64,000 nucleotides of DNA, taken from Pseudomonas lalucatii (GTDB lineage: Bacteria; Pseudomonadota; Gammaproteobacteria; Pseudomonadales; Pseudomonadaceae). The translations under genes and the position numbers were made by a program. The number at the start of each line of letters is the position of its first letter. Position 1 is the first letter of the stretch. The stretch lies in the NCBI RefSeq assembly GCF_018398425.1, contig NZ_JADPMV010000001.1, forward strand, positions 434,001-498,000. Reading direction: 5' to 3'. Shown one piece after another: positions 26,184 to 36,956 of the stretch. Below the pieces are notes generated by a model that searched no databases, had not been told where the DNA came from, and saw only the letters and a list, made by a program, of their open reading frames with translations.

Positions 26184-27349
26184 TACTTACCCTCCGCGGC
26201 CTTGACGACTTGCTGGGCAGCGTCGGTCAGACTGGTTGCTGCAATGATGTTCAGACCGCTTTCGGCCAGGACCTTGGCGCCCAGTTCGGCGTTGTTGCCT
26301 TCGAGGCGAACCACGACCGGGATCTTCACGCCGACTTCTTTCACCGCGCCGATGATGCCTTCGGCGATCATGTCGCAGCGCACGATGCCGCCGAAGATAT
26401 TGACCAGCACGGCTTTGACGTTGTCGTCGGAGAGGATGATCTTGAACGCTTCGGTCACGCGCTCTTTGGTCGCGCCGCCGCCTACGTCGAGGAAGTTGGC
26501 CGGCTGACCGCCGTGCAGGTTGACGATGTCCATGGTGCCCATGGCCAGGCCAGCACCGTTGACCATGCAGCCGATGTTGCCTTCCAGCGCGACGTAGTTC
26601 AGTTCCCACTTCTGCGCATGGGCCTCGCGCGGATCGTCCTGGGACGGATCGTGCATGGCGCGCAGCTTGGGCTGACGGTACATGGCGTTGGAGTCGATGT
26701 TGATCTTGGCGTCCAGGCAGTGCAGGTTGCCGTCGGCCTTGATCACCAGCGGGTTGACTTCCAGCAGGGCCAGGTCGTAGTCCTGGAACAGCTTGGCCAG
26801 GCCAACGAAGATATGGGTGAACTGCTTGATCTGATCGCCTTTCAGGCCCAGCTGGAACGCCAGCTCGCGGCCCTGGTACGGCTGCGCGCCGACCAGCGGA
26901 TCGACGGTGGCCTTGAGGATCTTCTCGGGGGTTTCGTGGGCCACTTTCTCGATGTCCACGCCACCTTCGGTGGACGCCATGAACACGATGCGGCGGCTGG
27001 AACGGTCGACGACCGCGCCCAGGTACAGCTCCTTGGCGATGTCGGTGCAGGACTCGACCAGGATCTTGCTGACCGGCTGACCGTTGGCGTCAGTCTGGTA
27101 GGTCACCAGGCGCTTGCCCAGCCAGTTGGCGGCGAAGGCCTTGGCGTCTTCTTTGCTCTTGACCAGCTTCACGCCGCCAGCCTTACCGCGGCCACCAGCG
27201 TGGACCTGAGCCTTTACGACCCACTCGCTGCCGCCAATCTTCTCGCAGGCTGCTGCCGCTTCTTCCGGGGTGTCTACGGCGAAGCCCTTGGATACGGGCA
27301 GGCCGTACTCAGCGAACAGCTGCTTACCCTGATACTCGTGGAGATTCAT
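26183..27349 (-). CDS. sucC: Succinyl-CoA synthetase subunit beta
   Basis: 388 residues, ATP-grasp fold. [20 protein letters not shown] is the standard N-terminus; [15 protein letters not shown] near 52-66 binds nucleotide, EVNPLV near 197 binds metal, and [17 protein letters not shown] near 320 contacts the SucD phospho-His. It follows lpdG after a 210-base gap rich in hairpins and has only a weak ribosome site (GGTAGA), so leader-RNA control of initiation is likely. Confidence 0.98.
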   Translation of the reverse strand: MNLHEYQGKQLFAEYGLPVSKGFAVDTPEEAAAACEKIGGSEWVVKAQVHAGGRGKAGGVKLVKSKEDAKAFAANWLGKRLVTYQTDANGQPVSKILVESCTDIAKELYLGAVVDRSSRRIVFMASTEGGVDIEKVAHETPEKILKATVDPLVGAQPYQGRELAFQLGLKGDQIKQFTHIFVGLAKLFQDYDLALLEVNPLVIKADGNLHCLDAKINIDSNAMYRQPKLRAMHDPSQDDPREAHAQKWELNYVALEGNIGCMVNGAGLAMGTMDIVNLHGGQPANFLDVGGGATKERVTEAFKIILSDDNVKAVLVNIFGGIVRCDMIAEGIIGAVKEVGVKIPVVVRLEGNNAELGAKVLAESGLNIIAATSLTDAAQQVVKAAEGK

Positions 27350-27559
27350 GCTTGTCTACCGTCTTCGTTTGGGTATTGCGCATCCGGTGCTGCACTTGTG
27401 GTGCCGCACCACCTGTGACCGCCTTCGAGGGCAGTCCGACGTACGTTCCGCGCCAGGCCTGGGCCGACGCGGGCAGATCGCCGTGGTTCTTCTTATCCTG
27501 CAGTCGCCGGCCTCGACCCACCCTGGGGGCGGTCAGGCCGGCGACGCAACGCCGGTGAC
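27350..27559 (-). promoter_or_regulatory. Structured sucC leader (candidate sucC RNA motif)
   Basis: The lpdG-sucC gap holds, on the minus strand, an 11-bp perfect stem (27535-27545 with 27503-27513), extendable inward by GACC/GGTC around one bulge, then nearer sucC a compact GTGGTG-CGG-CACCAC hairpin (27398-27412). Neither is followed by a U-tract. A conserved RNA called the sucC motif has been described upstream of Pseudomonas sucC; this leader is a candidate member, not verified by a covariance model. Confidence 0.5.
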
Positions 27560-28999
<1,440 letters not shown>

Positions 29000-29020
29000 T
29001 CATTCCTTTTCGGATGAAGA

Positions 29021-29045
29021 CGACGGCCCCTTATGGGGGCCGTCG
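29021..29045 (-). promoter_or_regulatory. Strong hairpin between sucB and lpdG
   Basis: 10-bp perfect stem CGACGGCCCC / GGGGCCGTCG around a 5-base loop, 17 bases after the sucB stop, followed on the minus strand by only TCTTC. Probably an mRNA stability, processing or partial-attenuation structure within the operon. Confidence 0.55.
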
Positions 29046-29062
29046 CACTCAGGACAAACGGA

Positions 29063-30265
29063 TTAGATATCCAACAGCAGACGCGCCGGGTCTTCCAGCA
29101 GGTCTTTCATGGTAACCAGGAAGGTCACGGCTTCCTTACCATCGATCAGGCGGTGGTCGTAGGACAGTGCCAGGTACATCATGGGCAGGATCACCACCTG
29201 ACCGTTCACCGCCATGGGCCGCTCCTGGATCTTGTGCATGCCGAGGATCGCGGTCTGTGGCGGGTTGACGATCGGCGTCGACAGCAGCGAACCGAACACC
29301 CCACCATTGGAGATGGTGAAGGTGCCGCCGGTCATGTCTTCGATGGTCAGCTTGCCATCTTTGGCCTTCTTGCCGAAGGCGCCGATGGTGCCTTCGATCT
29401 CCGCCAGGCTCATGTGCTCGGCGTTACGCAGTACCGGCACCACCAGGCCACGGTCGCTGGACACGGCGACGCCGATGTCCTGGTAACCGTGGTAGACGAT
29501 GTCGCTGCCGTCGATCGAGGCATTGACGCCCGGCTGGCGCTTCAGCGCTTCGGTGGCGGCCTTGACGAAGAAGGACATGAAGCCCAGGCGCACGCCGTTG
29601 TGCTTCTTCTCGAACAGGTCCTTGTACTTGGAGCGCAGCTCCATGATCGGCTTCATGTTGACTTCGTTGAAAGTCGTCAGCATGGCCATGGAGGACTGCG
29701 CCTCGACCAGGCGCTCGGCGACCTTGGCCCGCAGGCGGGTCATCGGCACGCGCTTCTCGACGCGATCGCCGGCTTCCAGCTTAGGGGCGGCAGCGGCGGC
29801 TGGCTGGGCGGCCGGTGCGGCGGCCGGCGCCTTCTTCTTCGCCTCGACGGCGGCGACCACGTCTTCCTTGGTCACCCGGCCGCCCTTGCCGGTGCCGGCG
29901 ATGCTGTTCGGGTCGATGCCATTCTCTTCGGCCAGCTTGCGCGCCGCCGGCGAGAGGATCGCGTCGTCGCCCGCGGCGGCCGGAGCGGCTTGCTGGGCAG
30001 CGGCGGCCTGCGGGGCAGCGGCGGCAGCGCCGGCGGTCAGCTTGCCGAGCAGTTCGCCGCTGAGCACGGTATCGCCTTCGTTCTTGACGATCTCGGTGAG
30101 CACGCCGTCGGCCTCGGCCAGAACTTCCATCACCACCTTGTCGGTTTCGATGTCAACGATCAGCTCATCGCGCTTGACCGCATCCCCCGGCTTCTTGTGC
30201 CAGGTTGCAACGGTGCCGTCGGCAACCGACTCCGGAAAGGTAGGCGCTTTGATCTCGATAGCCAT
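29063..30265 (-). CDS. sucB: Dihydrolipoyl succinyltransferase (E2)
   Basis: 400 residues forming the core of the 2-oxoglutarate dehydrogenase complex. N-terminal lipoyl domain with Lys43 in [11 protein letters not shown]; Ala/Pro linkers at about 80-100 and 150-170; a peripheral-subunit binding domain ([15 protein letters not shown]) between them; C-terminal catalytic domain with His371 and Asp375 in SYDHRLIDG. One lipoyl domain, as in E. coli SucB. AAAGGAA precedes the ATG. Confidence 0.98.
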   Translation of the reverse strand: MAIEIKAPTFPESVADGTVATWHKKPGDAVKRDELIVDIETDKVVMEVLAEADGVLTEIVKNEGDTVLSGELLGKLTAGAAAAAPQAAAAQQAAPAAAGDDAILSPAARKLAEENGIDPNSIAGTGKGGRVTKEDVVAAVEAKKKAPAAAPAAQPAAAAAPKLEAGDRVEKRVPMTRLRAKVAERLVEAQSSMAMLTTFNEVNMKPIMELRSKYKDLFEKKHNGVRLGFMSFFVKAATEALKRQPGVNASIDGSDIVYHGYQDIGVAVSSDRGLVVPVLRNAEHMSLAEIEGTIGAFGKKAKDGKLTIEDMTGGTFTISNGGVFGSLLSTPIVNPPQTAILGMHKIQERPMAVNGQVVILPMMYLALSYDHRLIDGKEAVTFLVTMKDLLEDPARLLLDI

Positions 30266-30298
30266 TATGTGTGGTTCCTTTAATTCGGTTTCTTCAGC

Positions 30299-30326
30299 GA
30301 GGCGGCCTACGCAGGCCGCCTCTTTT
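30299..30326 (+). terminator. Terminator-like hairpin in the sucA-sucB gap, pointing opposite to the genes
   Basis: 10-bp perfect stem GAGGCGGCCT / AGGCCGCCTC, ACGC loop, followed by TTTT on the plus strand. The flanking genes run on the minus strand, where the stem is preceded by AAAAG and lacks a U-tract. It would stop antisense rather than sense transcription, or act as an intra-operon structure. Confidence 0.5.
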
Positions 30327-30337
30327 GGGCGAAGGCG

Positions 30338-33169
30338 TTAAACGGTGAAGGCGTCTTGCAGCAGTTTTTCCTGCTGCTCGGCGTGCATCGAGGCGTAACC
30401 GCAAGCCGGCGCAGCGGAGCCTTCGCGACCGGCGTACTCGAGGAACAGCGTCTTCTTGTGCGCGGTGGCGACCCGCCGCATGTGGTGCTGACTGCAGTAC
30501 CAGGCGCCCTGGTTCATCGGCTCTTCCTGGCACCAGACGATGTGCTTGAGGTTCTTGTACGGCGCCATGACCTCGGCCAGATCGTCTTCCGGGAACGGAT
30601 AGAGCTGTTCGATGCGCACGATGGCGATGTCCTGGCGCTCCTCGGTCCGGCGCTTCTCCAGCAGGTCGTAGTAGACCTTGCCGCTGCACAGGACCAGGCG
30701 CTCGACCTTCTTCGGATCGAGCGTATCGAGCTCCGGGATCACCGTCTGGAACGAGCCCTCGGCCAGGTCCTCCAGGGTCGAGATGGCCAGTTTGTGGCGC
30801 AGCAGCGACTTGGGCGACAGCACTACCAGCGGCTTGCGCAGCGGGCGGATCACCTGGCGCCGCAGCAGGTGGTAGATCTGCGCCGGAGTGGTCGGCACGC
30901 AGACCTGCATGTTGTGCTCGGCGCACAGCTGCAGGAAGCGCTCGAGGCGTGCCGAGCTGTGCTCGGGCCCCTGCCCTTCATAGCCATGGGGCAGCAGCAT
31001 GGTCAGGCCGCACAGTCGGCCCCACTTGTGCTCGCCGCTGGAGATGAACTGGTCGAACACCACCTGGGCGCCGTTGGCGAAGTCGCCGAACTGCGCTTCC
31101 CAGATCACCAAGGCGTTGGGCTGGGTGGTGGCATAGCCATACTCGAAGGCCAGCACGGCTTCTTCCGAGAGGAAGGAGTCGTACAGGTCGAGCCGCGGCT
31201 GGCCGGCGTAGAGGTTCTGTAGCGGCAGGTAAGTGCTGCCATCCTTCTGGTTATGCAGCGCCGCGTGGCGGTGCGAGAAGGTGCCGCGGCCGATGTCCTG
31301 GCCGGTCATGCGGATCGGGTGGCCTTCGAACAACAGGGTGGCGTAGGCCATGGTCTCGGCGTAGCCCCAGTTGATCGGCAGCGCACCGGCGCCCATCTTC
31401 TGGCGGTCTTCGAGGATCTTCGCGACTTGACGCTGAACCACGAAACCTTCCGGGATCTCCAGCAGCTTGTTGGAGAGGTCCTGCAGGGTCTTCAGATCGA
31501 AGCGCGTGTCGTGCCGCGCGGTCCAGGCATGGCCCAGGTACGGGCGCCAGTCGACGAACAGTTCCTTGTTCGGCTCCTTGACCAGGCTCTTGACCACGTG
31601 CTGACCGTTGTCCAGCGCGGTGCGGTAGTCGTCGATCTTGGCCTGCACCTCGTCGGCGGAGTGGCTGACCGCAGTGGTCAGCGATTCGGCGTACAGCTCG
31701 CGGGTGGTGCGCTGCTTGGCGATCTGCTGGTACATCAGCGGCTGGGTGCCGCTCGGCTCGTCGGCCTCGTTGTGGCCGCGGCGGCGGTAGCAGACCAGGT
31801 CGATGACCACGTCGCGCTTGTACTGCATGCGGTAGTCGACGGCCAACTGGGTGACGAACAGCACGGCCTCCGGGTCGTCGCCGTTCACATGGAAGATCGG
31901 TGCCTGGATCATCTTCGCCACATCGGTGCAGTACTCGGTGGAGCGCGAGTCTTCCGCACGGCTGGTGGTGAAGCCGACCTGGTTGTTGATCACGATGTGG
32001 ATGGTGCCGCCCGTCTTGAAGCCGCGGGTCTGCGACATCTGGAAGGTCTCCATGACCACGCCCTGACCGGCGAACGCCGCATCGCCGTGGATGGAGATCG
32101 GCAGTACCTTGTCGCCCGCGACGTCACTGCGACGATCCTGGCGGGCACGCACCGAACCCTCGACCACCGGGGAGACGATCTCCAGGTGCGACGGGTTGAA
32201 CGCCAGCGCCAAGTGCACTTCGCCACCGGCGGTCATGACGTTGGAGGAGAAGCCCTGGTGGTACTTCACGTCACCGGAGCTGAGCCCCTCGACCTTCTTG
32301 CCCTCGAACTCGTCGAACAGGTCGCGCGGGTTCTTGCCGAAGGTGTTGACCAGTACGTTCAGGCGGCCGCGGTGGGCCATGCCGATGACGATTTCCTTGG
32401 TGCCGTAGGAGCCTGAGCGCTGGATCACCTCGTCCAGCAGCGGGATCAGGCTTTCGCCACCCTCCAGGCCGAAACGCTTGGTGCCCGGGTACTTGGTGCC
32501 CAGGTACTTCTCCAGGCCCTCGGCGGCGGTCAGGCGCTCGAGCAGGTGACCCTGCACCTCCGCGGAGAACTGCGGACGGCCGCGCACGCTTTCCAGGCGC
32601 TGCTGGAACCAGCTGCGTTGCTCGGAATCGACGATATGGGTGAACTCGGCGCCGATGGTGCGGCAATATGTCTGCTGCAAAGCGTCGCGAATTTCACGCA
32701 GAGTAGCCTCTTCCTTGCCGATGAACAGGCCACCGGTACGGAAGGTGGTGTCCAGGTCGGCGTCGGTCAGGCCATAGTGGTTGATCGCCAGGTCGGCCGG
32801 CACGGGACGCTGCCAGAGGCCCAGCGGATCTAGCTTGGCGGCCTGATGGCCACGCATGCGATAGGCCTGAATCATCCGCAGCACTTCGACCTGCTTCTTC
32901 TCGTGCTCGCTGCTCACGCTGCCGGCGGAAACCGGTTGGGCGCGGCGCTGGTTCTTGGCGAGCAGGACGAAGTGGTCGCGAATCGTCGAGTGCGATACGT
33001 CTGTGGCGGCGCTGCCGTCGCTCGGCAACTTCTGGAAGTAGGTGCGCCACTCTTCTGGCACAGCGTTGGGATCGTGCAGGTAGAGCTCATAGAGCTCTTC
33101 CACGTAGGCAGCGTTGCCACCAGATAGGTGGGCACTGTCCCACATGCGCTGCATCACGCTTTCTTGCAT
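30338..33169 (-). CDS. sucA: 2-oxoglutarate dehydrogenase E1 component
   Basis: 943-residue thiamine-diphosphate enzyme decarboxylating 2-oxoglutarate and reductively succinylating the SucB lipoyl group. The N-terminal SucB-binding peptide (YVEELYELYLHDPNAVP) is followed by GMAHRGRLNVLVN near 262, GDAAFAGQGVV near 365, the ThDP/Mg segment NNQVGFTTS near 400, RRRGHNEADEPS near 470 and TGQDIGRGTFSHRHA near 640. Usual length. The ATG has GAGGGTG upstream and follows a 250-base structured leader after sdhB. Confidence 0.98.
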   Translation of the reverse strand: MQESVMQRMWDSAHLSGGNAAYVEELYELYLHDPNAVPEEWRTYFQKLPSDGSAATDVSHSTIRDHFVLLAKNQRRAQPVSAGSVSSEHEKKQVEVLRMIQAYRMRGHQAAKLDPLGLWQRPVPADLAINHYGLTDADLDTTFRTGGLFIGKEEATLREIRDALQQTYCRTIGAEFTHIVDSEQRSWFQQRLESVRGRPQFSAEVQGHLLERLTAAEGLEKYLGTKYPGTKRFGLEGGESLIPLLDEVIQRSGSYGTKEIVIGMAHRGRLNVLVNTFGKNPRDLFDEFEGKKVEGLSSGDVKYHQGFSSNVMTAGGEVHLALAFNPSHLEIVSPVVEGSVRARQDRRSDVAGDKVLPISIHGDAAFAGQGVVMETFQMSQTRGFKTGGTIHIVINNQVGFTTSRAEDSRSTEYCTDVAKMIQAPIFHVNGDDPEAVLFVTQLAVDYRMQYKRDVVIDLVCYRRRGHNEADEPSGTQPLMYQQIAKQRTTRELYAESLTTAVSHSADEVQAKIDDYRTALDNGQHVVKSLVKEPNKELFVDWRPYLGHAWTARHDTRFDLKTLQDLSNKLLEIPEGFVVQRQVAKILEDRQKMGAGALPINWGYAETMAYATLLFEGHPIRMTGQDIGRGTFSHRHAALHNQKDGSTYLPLQNLYAGQPRLDLYDSFLSEEAVLAFEYGYATTQPNALVIWEAQFGDFANGAQVVFDQFISSGEHKWGRLCGLTMLLPHGYEGQGPEHSSARLERFLQLCAEHNMQVCVPTTPAQIYHLLRRQVIRPLRKPLVVLSPKSLLRHKLAISTLEDLAEGSFQTVIPELDTLDPKKVERLVLCSGKVYYDLLEKRRTEERQDIAIVRIEQLYPFPEDDLAEVMAPYKNLKHIVWCQEEPMNQGAWYCSQHHMRRVATAHKKTLFLEYAGREGSAAPACGYASMHAEQQEKLLQDAFTV

Positions 33170-33420
33170 GCTTGGTCACCCTCAGTAAGGGGACACCATC
33201 GGCGTGGAAACCGCATGGCCTTTCGAAGTCCTGAAGCAGCGACTTCGGTAAAGCCACCACGGATCCTGCAGATAGTCCGGGTACCAGCCCGGATGCCCCT
33301 GCTGGTCGTCATATTTTTCAAATAAGAACCACGGCTTTGTGGGCTGCGGCTCTGGCTTAGACTGCGGCGCCGGGTCGGGCCGGCGTCGCAGGTGTAACGG
33401 GTCTTGCAAACAGCTGAGAA
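33170..33420 (-). promoter_or_regulatory. Structured sucA leader (candidate sucA-II RNA motif)
   Basis: 251-base gap between sdhB and sucA. Minus-strand hairpins: CGCCGG/CCGGCG (33368-33385), TCCGGG/CCCGGA with a 6-base loop (33276-33293) and a 7-bp CGAAGTC/GACTTCG stem (33224-33247). Between the first two lies the only AT-rich patch of the area (33308-33328). An open frame covers most of the gap (see findings). A conserved RNA called sucA-II is known upstream of Pseudomonas sucA; this is a candidate, not tested. Confidence 0.5.
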
Positions 33421-34128
33421 TCAGGTACCGCTCTGCAGCAACATGTTGCGTACGTGACCGATCGCCTTGGTCGGGTTCAGACCCTTGGGGCAAACGTTCA
33501 CGCAGTTCATGATGCCGCGGCAGCGGAACACGCTGAACGGGTCATCCAGTGCGGCCAGACGCTCCTCGGTCTTGGTGTCGCGGCTGTCGGCCAGGAAGCG
33601 GTAGGCTTGCAGCAGCGCGGCGGGGCCGAGGAACTTGTCCGGGTTCCACCAGAACGACGGGCAGCTGGTCGAGCAGCAGGCGCACAGGATGCACTCGTAC
33701 AGGCCGTCCAGCTTCTCGCGGTCCTCGGGCGACTGCAGGCGCTCGATGGCCGGCGCCGGGGTGTCGTTCTGCAGGAACGGCTGCACCTTCTCGTACTGCT
33801 TGTAGAAGATGCTCATATCGACGACCAGGTCACGGATCACCGGCAGGCCCGGCAGCGGACGGATCACCAGCTTGCCGCCCTTGAGCCCGGCCGCGGAAAT
33901 CGGCGTGATGCAGGCCAGGCCGTTCTTGCCGTTGATGTTCATACCGTCGGAGCCGCACACGCCCTCACGGCAGGAGCGGCGATAGGAGAAGCCCTCGTCC
34001 TGTTCCTTGATCAGCGCCAGCACGTCGAGGACCATGATGTCCTTGCCGCCGGTGTCGACCTGGAAGTCCTGCATGAACGGCGCAGCGTCCTGCTCCGGGT
34101 TGTAGCGATAAACACTGACTTGCAACAT
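33421..34128 (-). CDS. sdhB: Succinate dehydrogenase iron-sulfur subunit
   Basis: 235-residue subunit carrying electrons from the SdhA flavin to quinone at the inner membrane. [2Fe-2S] ligands in RRSCREGVCGSDG and the later Cys of KNGLAC; [4Fe-4S] in CILCACCSTSCP; [3Fe-4S] and final ligands in CRGIMNCVNVCPKG. ATG at 34128 (MLQVSVYRYNPE) was preferred to a GTG three codons upstream because AAGGGTGG is better spaced for it and it gives the length I recall for the family. Confidence 0.97.
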   Translation of the reverse strand: MLQVSVYRYNPEQDAAPFMQDFQVDTGGKDIMVLDVLALIKEQDEGFSYRRSCREGVCGSDGMNINGKNGLACITPISAAGLKGGKLVIRPLPGLPVIRDLVVDMSIFYKQYEKVQPFLQNDTPAPAIERLQSPEDREKLDGLYECILCACCSTSCPSFWWNPDKFLGPAALLQAYRFLADSRDTKTEERLAALDDPFSVFRCRGIMNCVNVCPKGLNPTKAIGHVRNMLLQSGT

Positions 34129-34139
34129 AGCGGCCACCC

Positions 34140-35912
34140 TTAATAAGTCCGAACCTTGGGTTCAAACGCCGGCACTGTCTTCGGCGCGAAGTTGACGGCG
34201 CGCTTGCTCACGCGCTTCTCACCCGGGAAATACAGGGAGTGGCACAGCCAGTTCTCGTCATCGCGCTCTTCGAAGTCTTCGCGGGCATGGGCGCCACGGG
34301 ACTCCTTGCGCACTTCTGCGGCCACCGCGGTCGCCTCGGCCACCTCGAGCAGGTTCTGCAGCTCCAGCGCCTCGATGCGCGCCGTGTTGAACGCCTGGCT
34401 CTTGTCGGCGATCTTGACGTTGGCGATGCGCTCGCGCAGGTCGGCCAGCTGGGTGATGCCCTTCTGCATGTACTCGCCGGTGCGGAACACGCCGAAGTAG
34501 TTCTGCATGCAGTTCTGCAGTTCCTTGCGCAGCGGTGCCACGTCTTCGCCGGTGCTGCGCTCGTTGACCCCGGCCAGGCGCTTGAGCGACTGCTCGATGT
34601 CGGTCTCGGAGGCGCCACGGACCTCGACACCCTCCTTCAGCGCCTTCTCCAGGTGCAGGCCGGCAGCGCGACCGAATACCACCAGGTCGAGCAGCGAGTT
34701 GCCGCCCAGGCGGTTGGCACCGTGCACCGACACGCAGGCCACTTCGCCCACGGCGAACAGGCCCTCGATGATCTTGTCGTTACCGTTGGCATCCTGGGTG
34801 ATGGCCTGGCCATGGATGTTGGTGGCGACGCCGCCCATCATATAGTGGCAGGTCGGGACCACCGGCACCGGCGCGACGACCGGATCGACATGGGCGAAGG
34901 TCTTCGACAGTTCGCAGATGCCCGGCAGGCGGCTGTGCAGCACGTCCTCGCCGAGGTGGTCGAGCTTCAGCATCACATGGTCGCCTTCCGGACCACAGCC
35001 ATTGCCGGCGATGATTTCCTTGACCATGGAACGGGCGACCACGTCGCGGCCGGCCAGGTCCTTGGCGTTCGGCGCATAGCGCTCCATGAAGCGCTCGCCG
35101 TGCTTGTTGATCAGGTAGCCGCCTTCGCCACGGCAGCCTTCGGTCACCAGCACGCCGGCACCGGCGATACCGGTCGGGTGGAACTGCCACATCTCGATGT
35201 CCTGCACCGGCACGCCGGCCCGCAGGGCCATGCCGACGCCGTCACCGGTGTTGATCAGGGCATTGGTGGTGGACGCATAGATGCGACCGGCACCGCCGGT
35301 CGCCAGCACCACGGCCTTGGAGCGGATATAGACGGTTTCGCCGGTTTCCAGGCAGATGGCGATGACACCGACGATAGCGCCGTCCTGGTTCTTCACCAGG
35401 TCGACCGCGTACCACTCGTTGAGGAACGAGGTGCCGGCCTTGAGGTTGGCCTGGTACAGGGTGTGCAGCAGGGCGTGACCGGTACGGTCGGCCGCGGCGC
35501 AGGTACGGGCAGCCTGGCCGCCCTTGCCGAAGTCCTTGGACTGGCCGCCGAACGGACGCTGATAGATGCGCCCCTGCTCGGTACGGGAGAACGGCAGCCC
35601 CATGTGTTCGAGCTCGAACACGGCCTCCGGCCCTACGGAACACATGTACTCGATGGCGTCCTGGTCACCGATGTAGTCGGAGCCCTTGACGGTGTCGTAC
35701 ATGTGCCAGCGCCAATCGTCGTTCGGGTCGGCCGAAGCGATGGCACAGGTGATGCCGCCCTGGGCGGAAACGGTGTGCGAACGGGTCGGGAAGACCTTGG
35801 TGACCACCGCGGTCTTGTGGCCGCCCTGGGCCAGCTGCAGCGCTGCGCGCATGCCGGCGCCGCCGCCACCTACGATGATGGCGTCATAAGAAAGAGTACG
35901 AATGCTAGTCAT
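34140..35912 (-). CDS. sdhA: Succinate dehydrogenase flavoprotein subunit
   Basis: 590-residue subunit oxidising succinate to fumarate. FAD-binding [15 protein letters not shown] near 11-25; the flavin-linking His in [11 protein letters not shown] near 45; substrate residues in the [15 protein letters not shown] segment near 245 and HYMMGG near 355; [17 protein letters not shown] near 395. Length standard. Three bases separate it from sdhD and 11 from sdhB. Confidence 0.98.
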   Translation of the reverse strand: MTSIRTLSYDAIIVGGGGAGMRAALQLAQGGHKTAVVTKVFPTRSHTVSAQGGITCAIASADPNDDWRWHMYDTVKGSDYIGDQDAIEYMCSVGPEAVFELEHMGLPFSRTEQGRIYQRPFGGQSKDFGKGGQAARTCAAADRTGHALLHTLYQANLKAGTSFLNEWYAVDLVKNQDGAIVGVIAICLETGETVYIRSKAVVLATGGAGRIYASTTNALINTGDGVGMALRAGVPVQDIEMWQFHPTGIAGAGVLVTEGCRGEGGYLINKHGERFMERYAPNAKDLAGRDVVARSMVKEIIAGNGCGPEGDHVMLKLDHLGEDVLHSRLPGICELSKTFAHVDPVVAPVPVVPTCHYMMGGVATNIHGQAITQDANGNDKIIEGLFAVGEVACVSVHGANRLGGNSLLDLVVFGRAAGLHLEKALKEGVEVRGASETDIEQSLKRLAGVNERSTGEDVAPLRKELQNCMQNYFGVFRTGEYMQKGITQLADLRERIANVKIADKSQAFNTARIEALELQNLLEVAEATAVAAEVRKESRGAHAREDFEERDDENWLCHSLYFPGEKRVSKRAVNFAPKTVPAFEPKVRTY

Positions 35913-35915
35913 GGA

Positions 35916-36284
35916 TCAGATACCCCAAAGAATCTGCACGCCCCAGACGAAAAACGCGAACATGGCAATGCCACACGCGGCCTGGAAGAGAAAACGCACG
36001 GCAGTCGCCGACTTGCCCAGCGCCATCGGCGTCAGGTAGTCGGTGGAAATCGTCCACATGCCGACCCAGGCGTGGGCGCTGAGCGCCACCAAGGCCAGCA
36101 GACTGAAGATGCGCATCGCAGTAGCGGAGAACAGACCATGCCATTCGGCATAACCCATGCCGGGGTTAACGACTACGAAACCCAGCAGGAACAACACATA
36201 AGCCGCGAGAACGACCGCAGAAACCCGCTGAGCCATCCAGTCATAGAGGCCCGAACGCGAGAAGTTCGTGACATTGGTTACCAT
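35916..36284 (-). CDS. sdhD: Succinate dehydrogenase membrane anchor SdhD
   Basis: 122-residue anchor with three hydrophobic helices (about 16-40, 50-75 and 92-115). Begins MVTNVTNFSRSGLYDWMAQR, where Arg and nearby residues contact quinone; HAWVGMWTISTDYL contains the heme-side His region. The ATG at 36284 overlaps the end of sdhC by 7 bases; a GTG two codons further upstream is less likely. In P. aeruginosa this mRNA region is repressed by the iron-responsive PrrF RNAs; I did not test pairing here. Confidence 0.95.
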   Translation of the reverse strand: MVTNVTNFSRSGLYDWMAQRVSAVVLAAYVLFLLGFVVVNPGMGYAEWHGLFSATAMRIFSLLALVALSAHAWVGMWTISTDYLTPMALGKSATAVRFLFQAACGIAMFAFFVWGVQILWGI

Positions 36285-36652
36285 ATCCACACCCCCAGCA
36301 GCAGGATCACGACCACCGAAACGGCGATGACGATTTGCGAGCCCAGCTTGCCGCCTTCCAGCGTCTCACCGATGCCCATGTCCATGATCAAGTGGCGCAC
36401 ACCGGCCACCAGGTGGTACAGCAGAGCGGACAGCAGACCCCAGATCACGAACTTGGCCAGCGGACTGGTCAAACATTCCTTCACCTGGGCGAAGCCCTCC
36501 TCGGACGCCAGCGACTTGTCGAGGCCGAACAGCAGCACGGCGATACCGACGAAGAGGATGACACCGGAGATACGGTGAAGAATGGACGTGTAAGCGGTGA
36601 CTGGGAGTTTGATAGTCCTAAGGTCTAGGTTTACAGGTCGTTGGCTATTCAC
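36278..36652 (-). CDS. sdhC: Succinate dehydrogenase cytochrome b556 subunit SdhC
   Basis: 124 residues if the GTG at 36652 is the start. RPVNLDLRTIKLPVTAYTSI leads to SILHRISG (quinone-site Ser and Arg) and LYHLVAGVRHLIMD, whose first His is the heme ligand; three helices. Homologues often begin Met-Lys-Lys-Ala-Val; here the codon before Lys-Lys is GAT, which cannot start, so initiation at the Val GTG is inferred although its ribosome site is weak. First gene of the leftward sdh-suc operon. Confidence 0.9.
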   Translation of the reverse strand: MNSQRPVNLDLRTIKLPVTAYTSILHRISGVILFVGIAVLLFGLDKSLASEEGFAQVKECLTSPLAKFVIWGLLSALLYHLVAGVRHLIMDMGIGETLEGGKLGSQIVIAVSVVVILLLGVWIW

Positions 36653-36725
36653 GGCTTTTTTATCACACTGAGAGCCCCTAACTAGCAGGGCAAAGTTGTC
36701 GGGAAGTGCACTGGTCAGGTACCCA

Positions 36726-36778
36726 TCACCCAAGGAGTGACGACCGCATCAAATGGGGCTCGAAACCCCCGGCGGTCG
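36726..36778 (-). promoter_or_regulatory. Two-hairpin 5' leader of the sdh mRNA
   Basis: From the predicted start, the minus-strand RNA folds CGACCGC/GCGGTCG (36772-36778 with 36741-36747) enclosing a GGGG/CCCC hairpin, and next a UCACUC/GGGUGA stem within the near-palindrome at 36726-36740. Both lie at the extreme 5' end, about 75-125 bases before the sdhC start. Confidence 0.5.
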
Positions 36779-36785
36779 GGCGCAG

Positions 36786-36814
36786 AGTATAGACAGTTAG
36801 GTTACTAATGACAA
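36786..36814 (-). promoter_or_regulatory. Predicted sdhC promoter
   Basis: Minus strand TTGTCA (36809-36814), 17-base spacer, TATACT (36786-36791): 5 of 6 matches in each hexamer. Predicted start near 36779. Confidence 0.75.
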
Positions 36815-36928
36815 CGCAAAGCCCCCCACCAAAATGCGCATTGCACTGCCCAGGCAAAAGGCGTAAATAGCGGCCTTTTTTCGTCAAAAACCGCCCTCAA
36901 ACCCTTCTACTGCCTGGCTTTTCGCAAA

Positions 36929-36956
36929 TTGACTTTCGGATTTATCTCACTATAGT
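36929..36956 (+). promoter_or_regulatory. Predicted gltA promoter
   Basis: TTGACT (36929-36934), 16-base spacer, TATAGT (36951-36956), each 5 of 6 matches to consensus. Start predicted near 36963. Confidence 0.75.

Noticed and set aside
36741..36778. tRNA-like T-arm appearance (GGGG-CTCGAAA-CCCC) in the sdh leader
   Set aside because: No acceptor stem, anticodon arm or CCA context; it is a simple nested hairpin in the mRNA leader.
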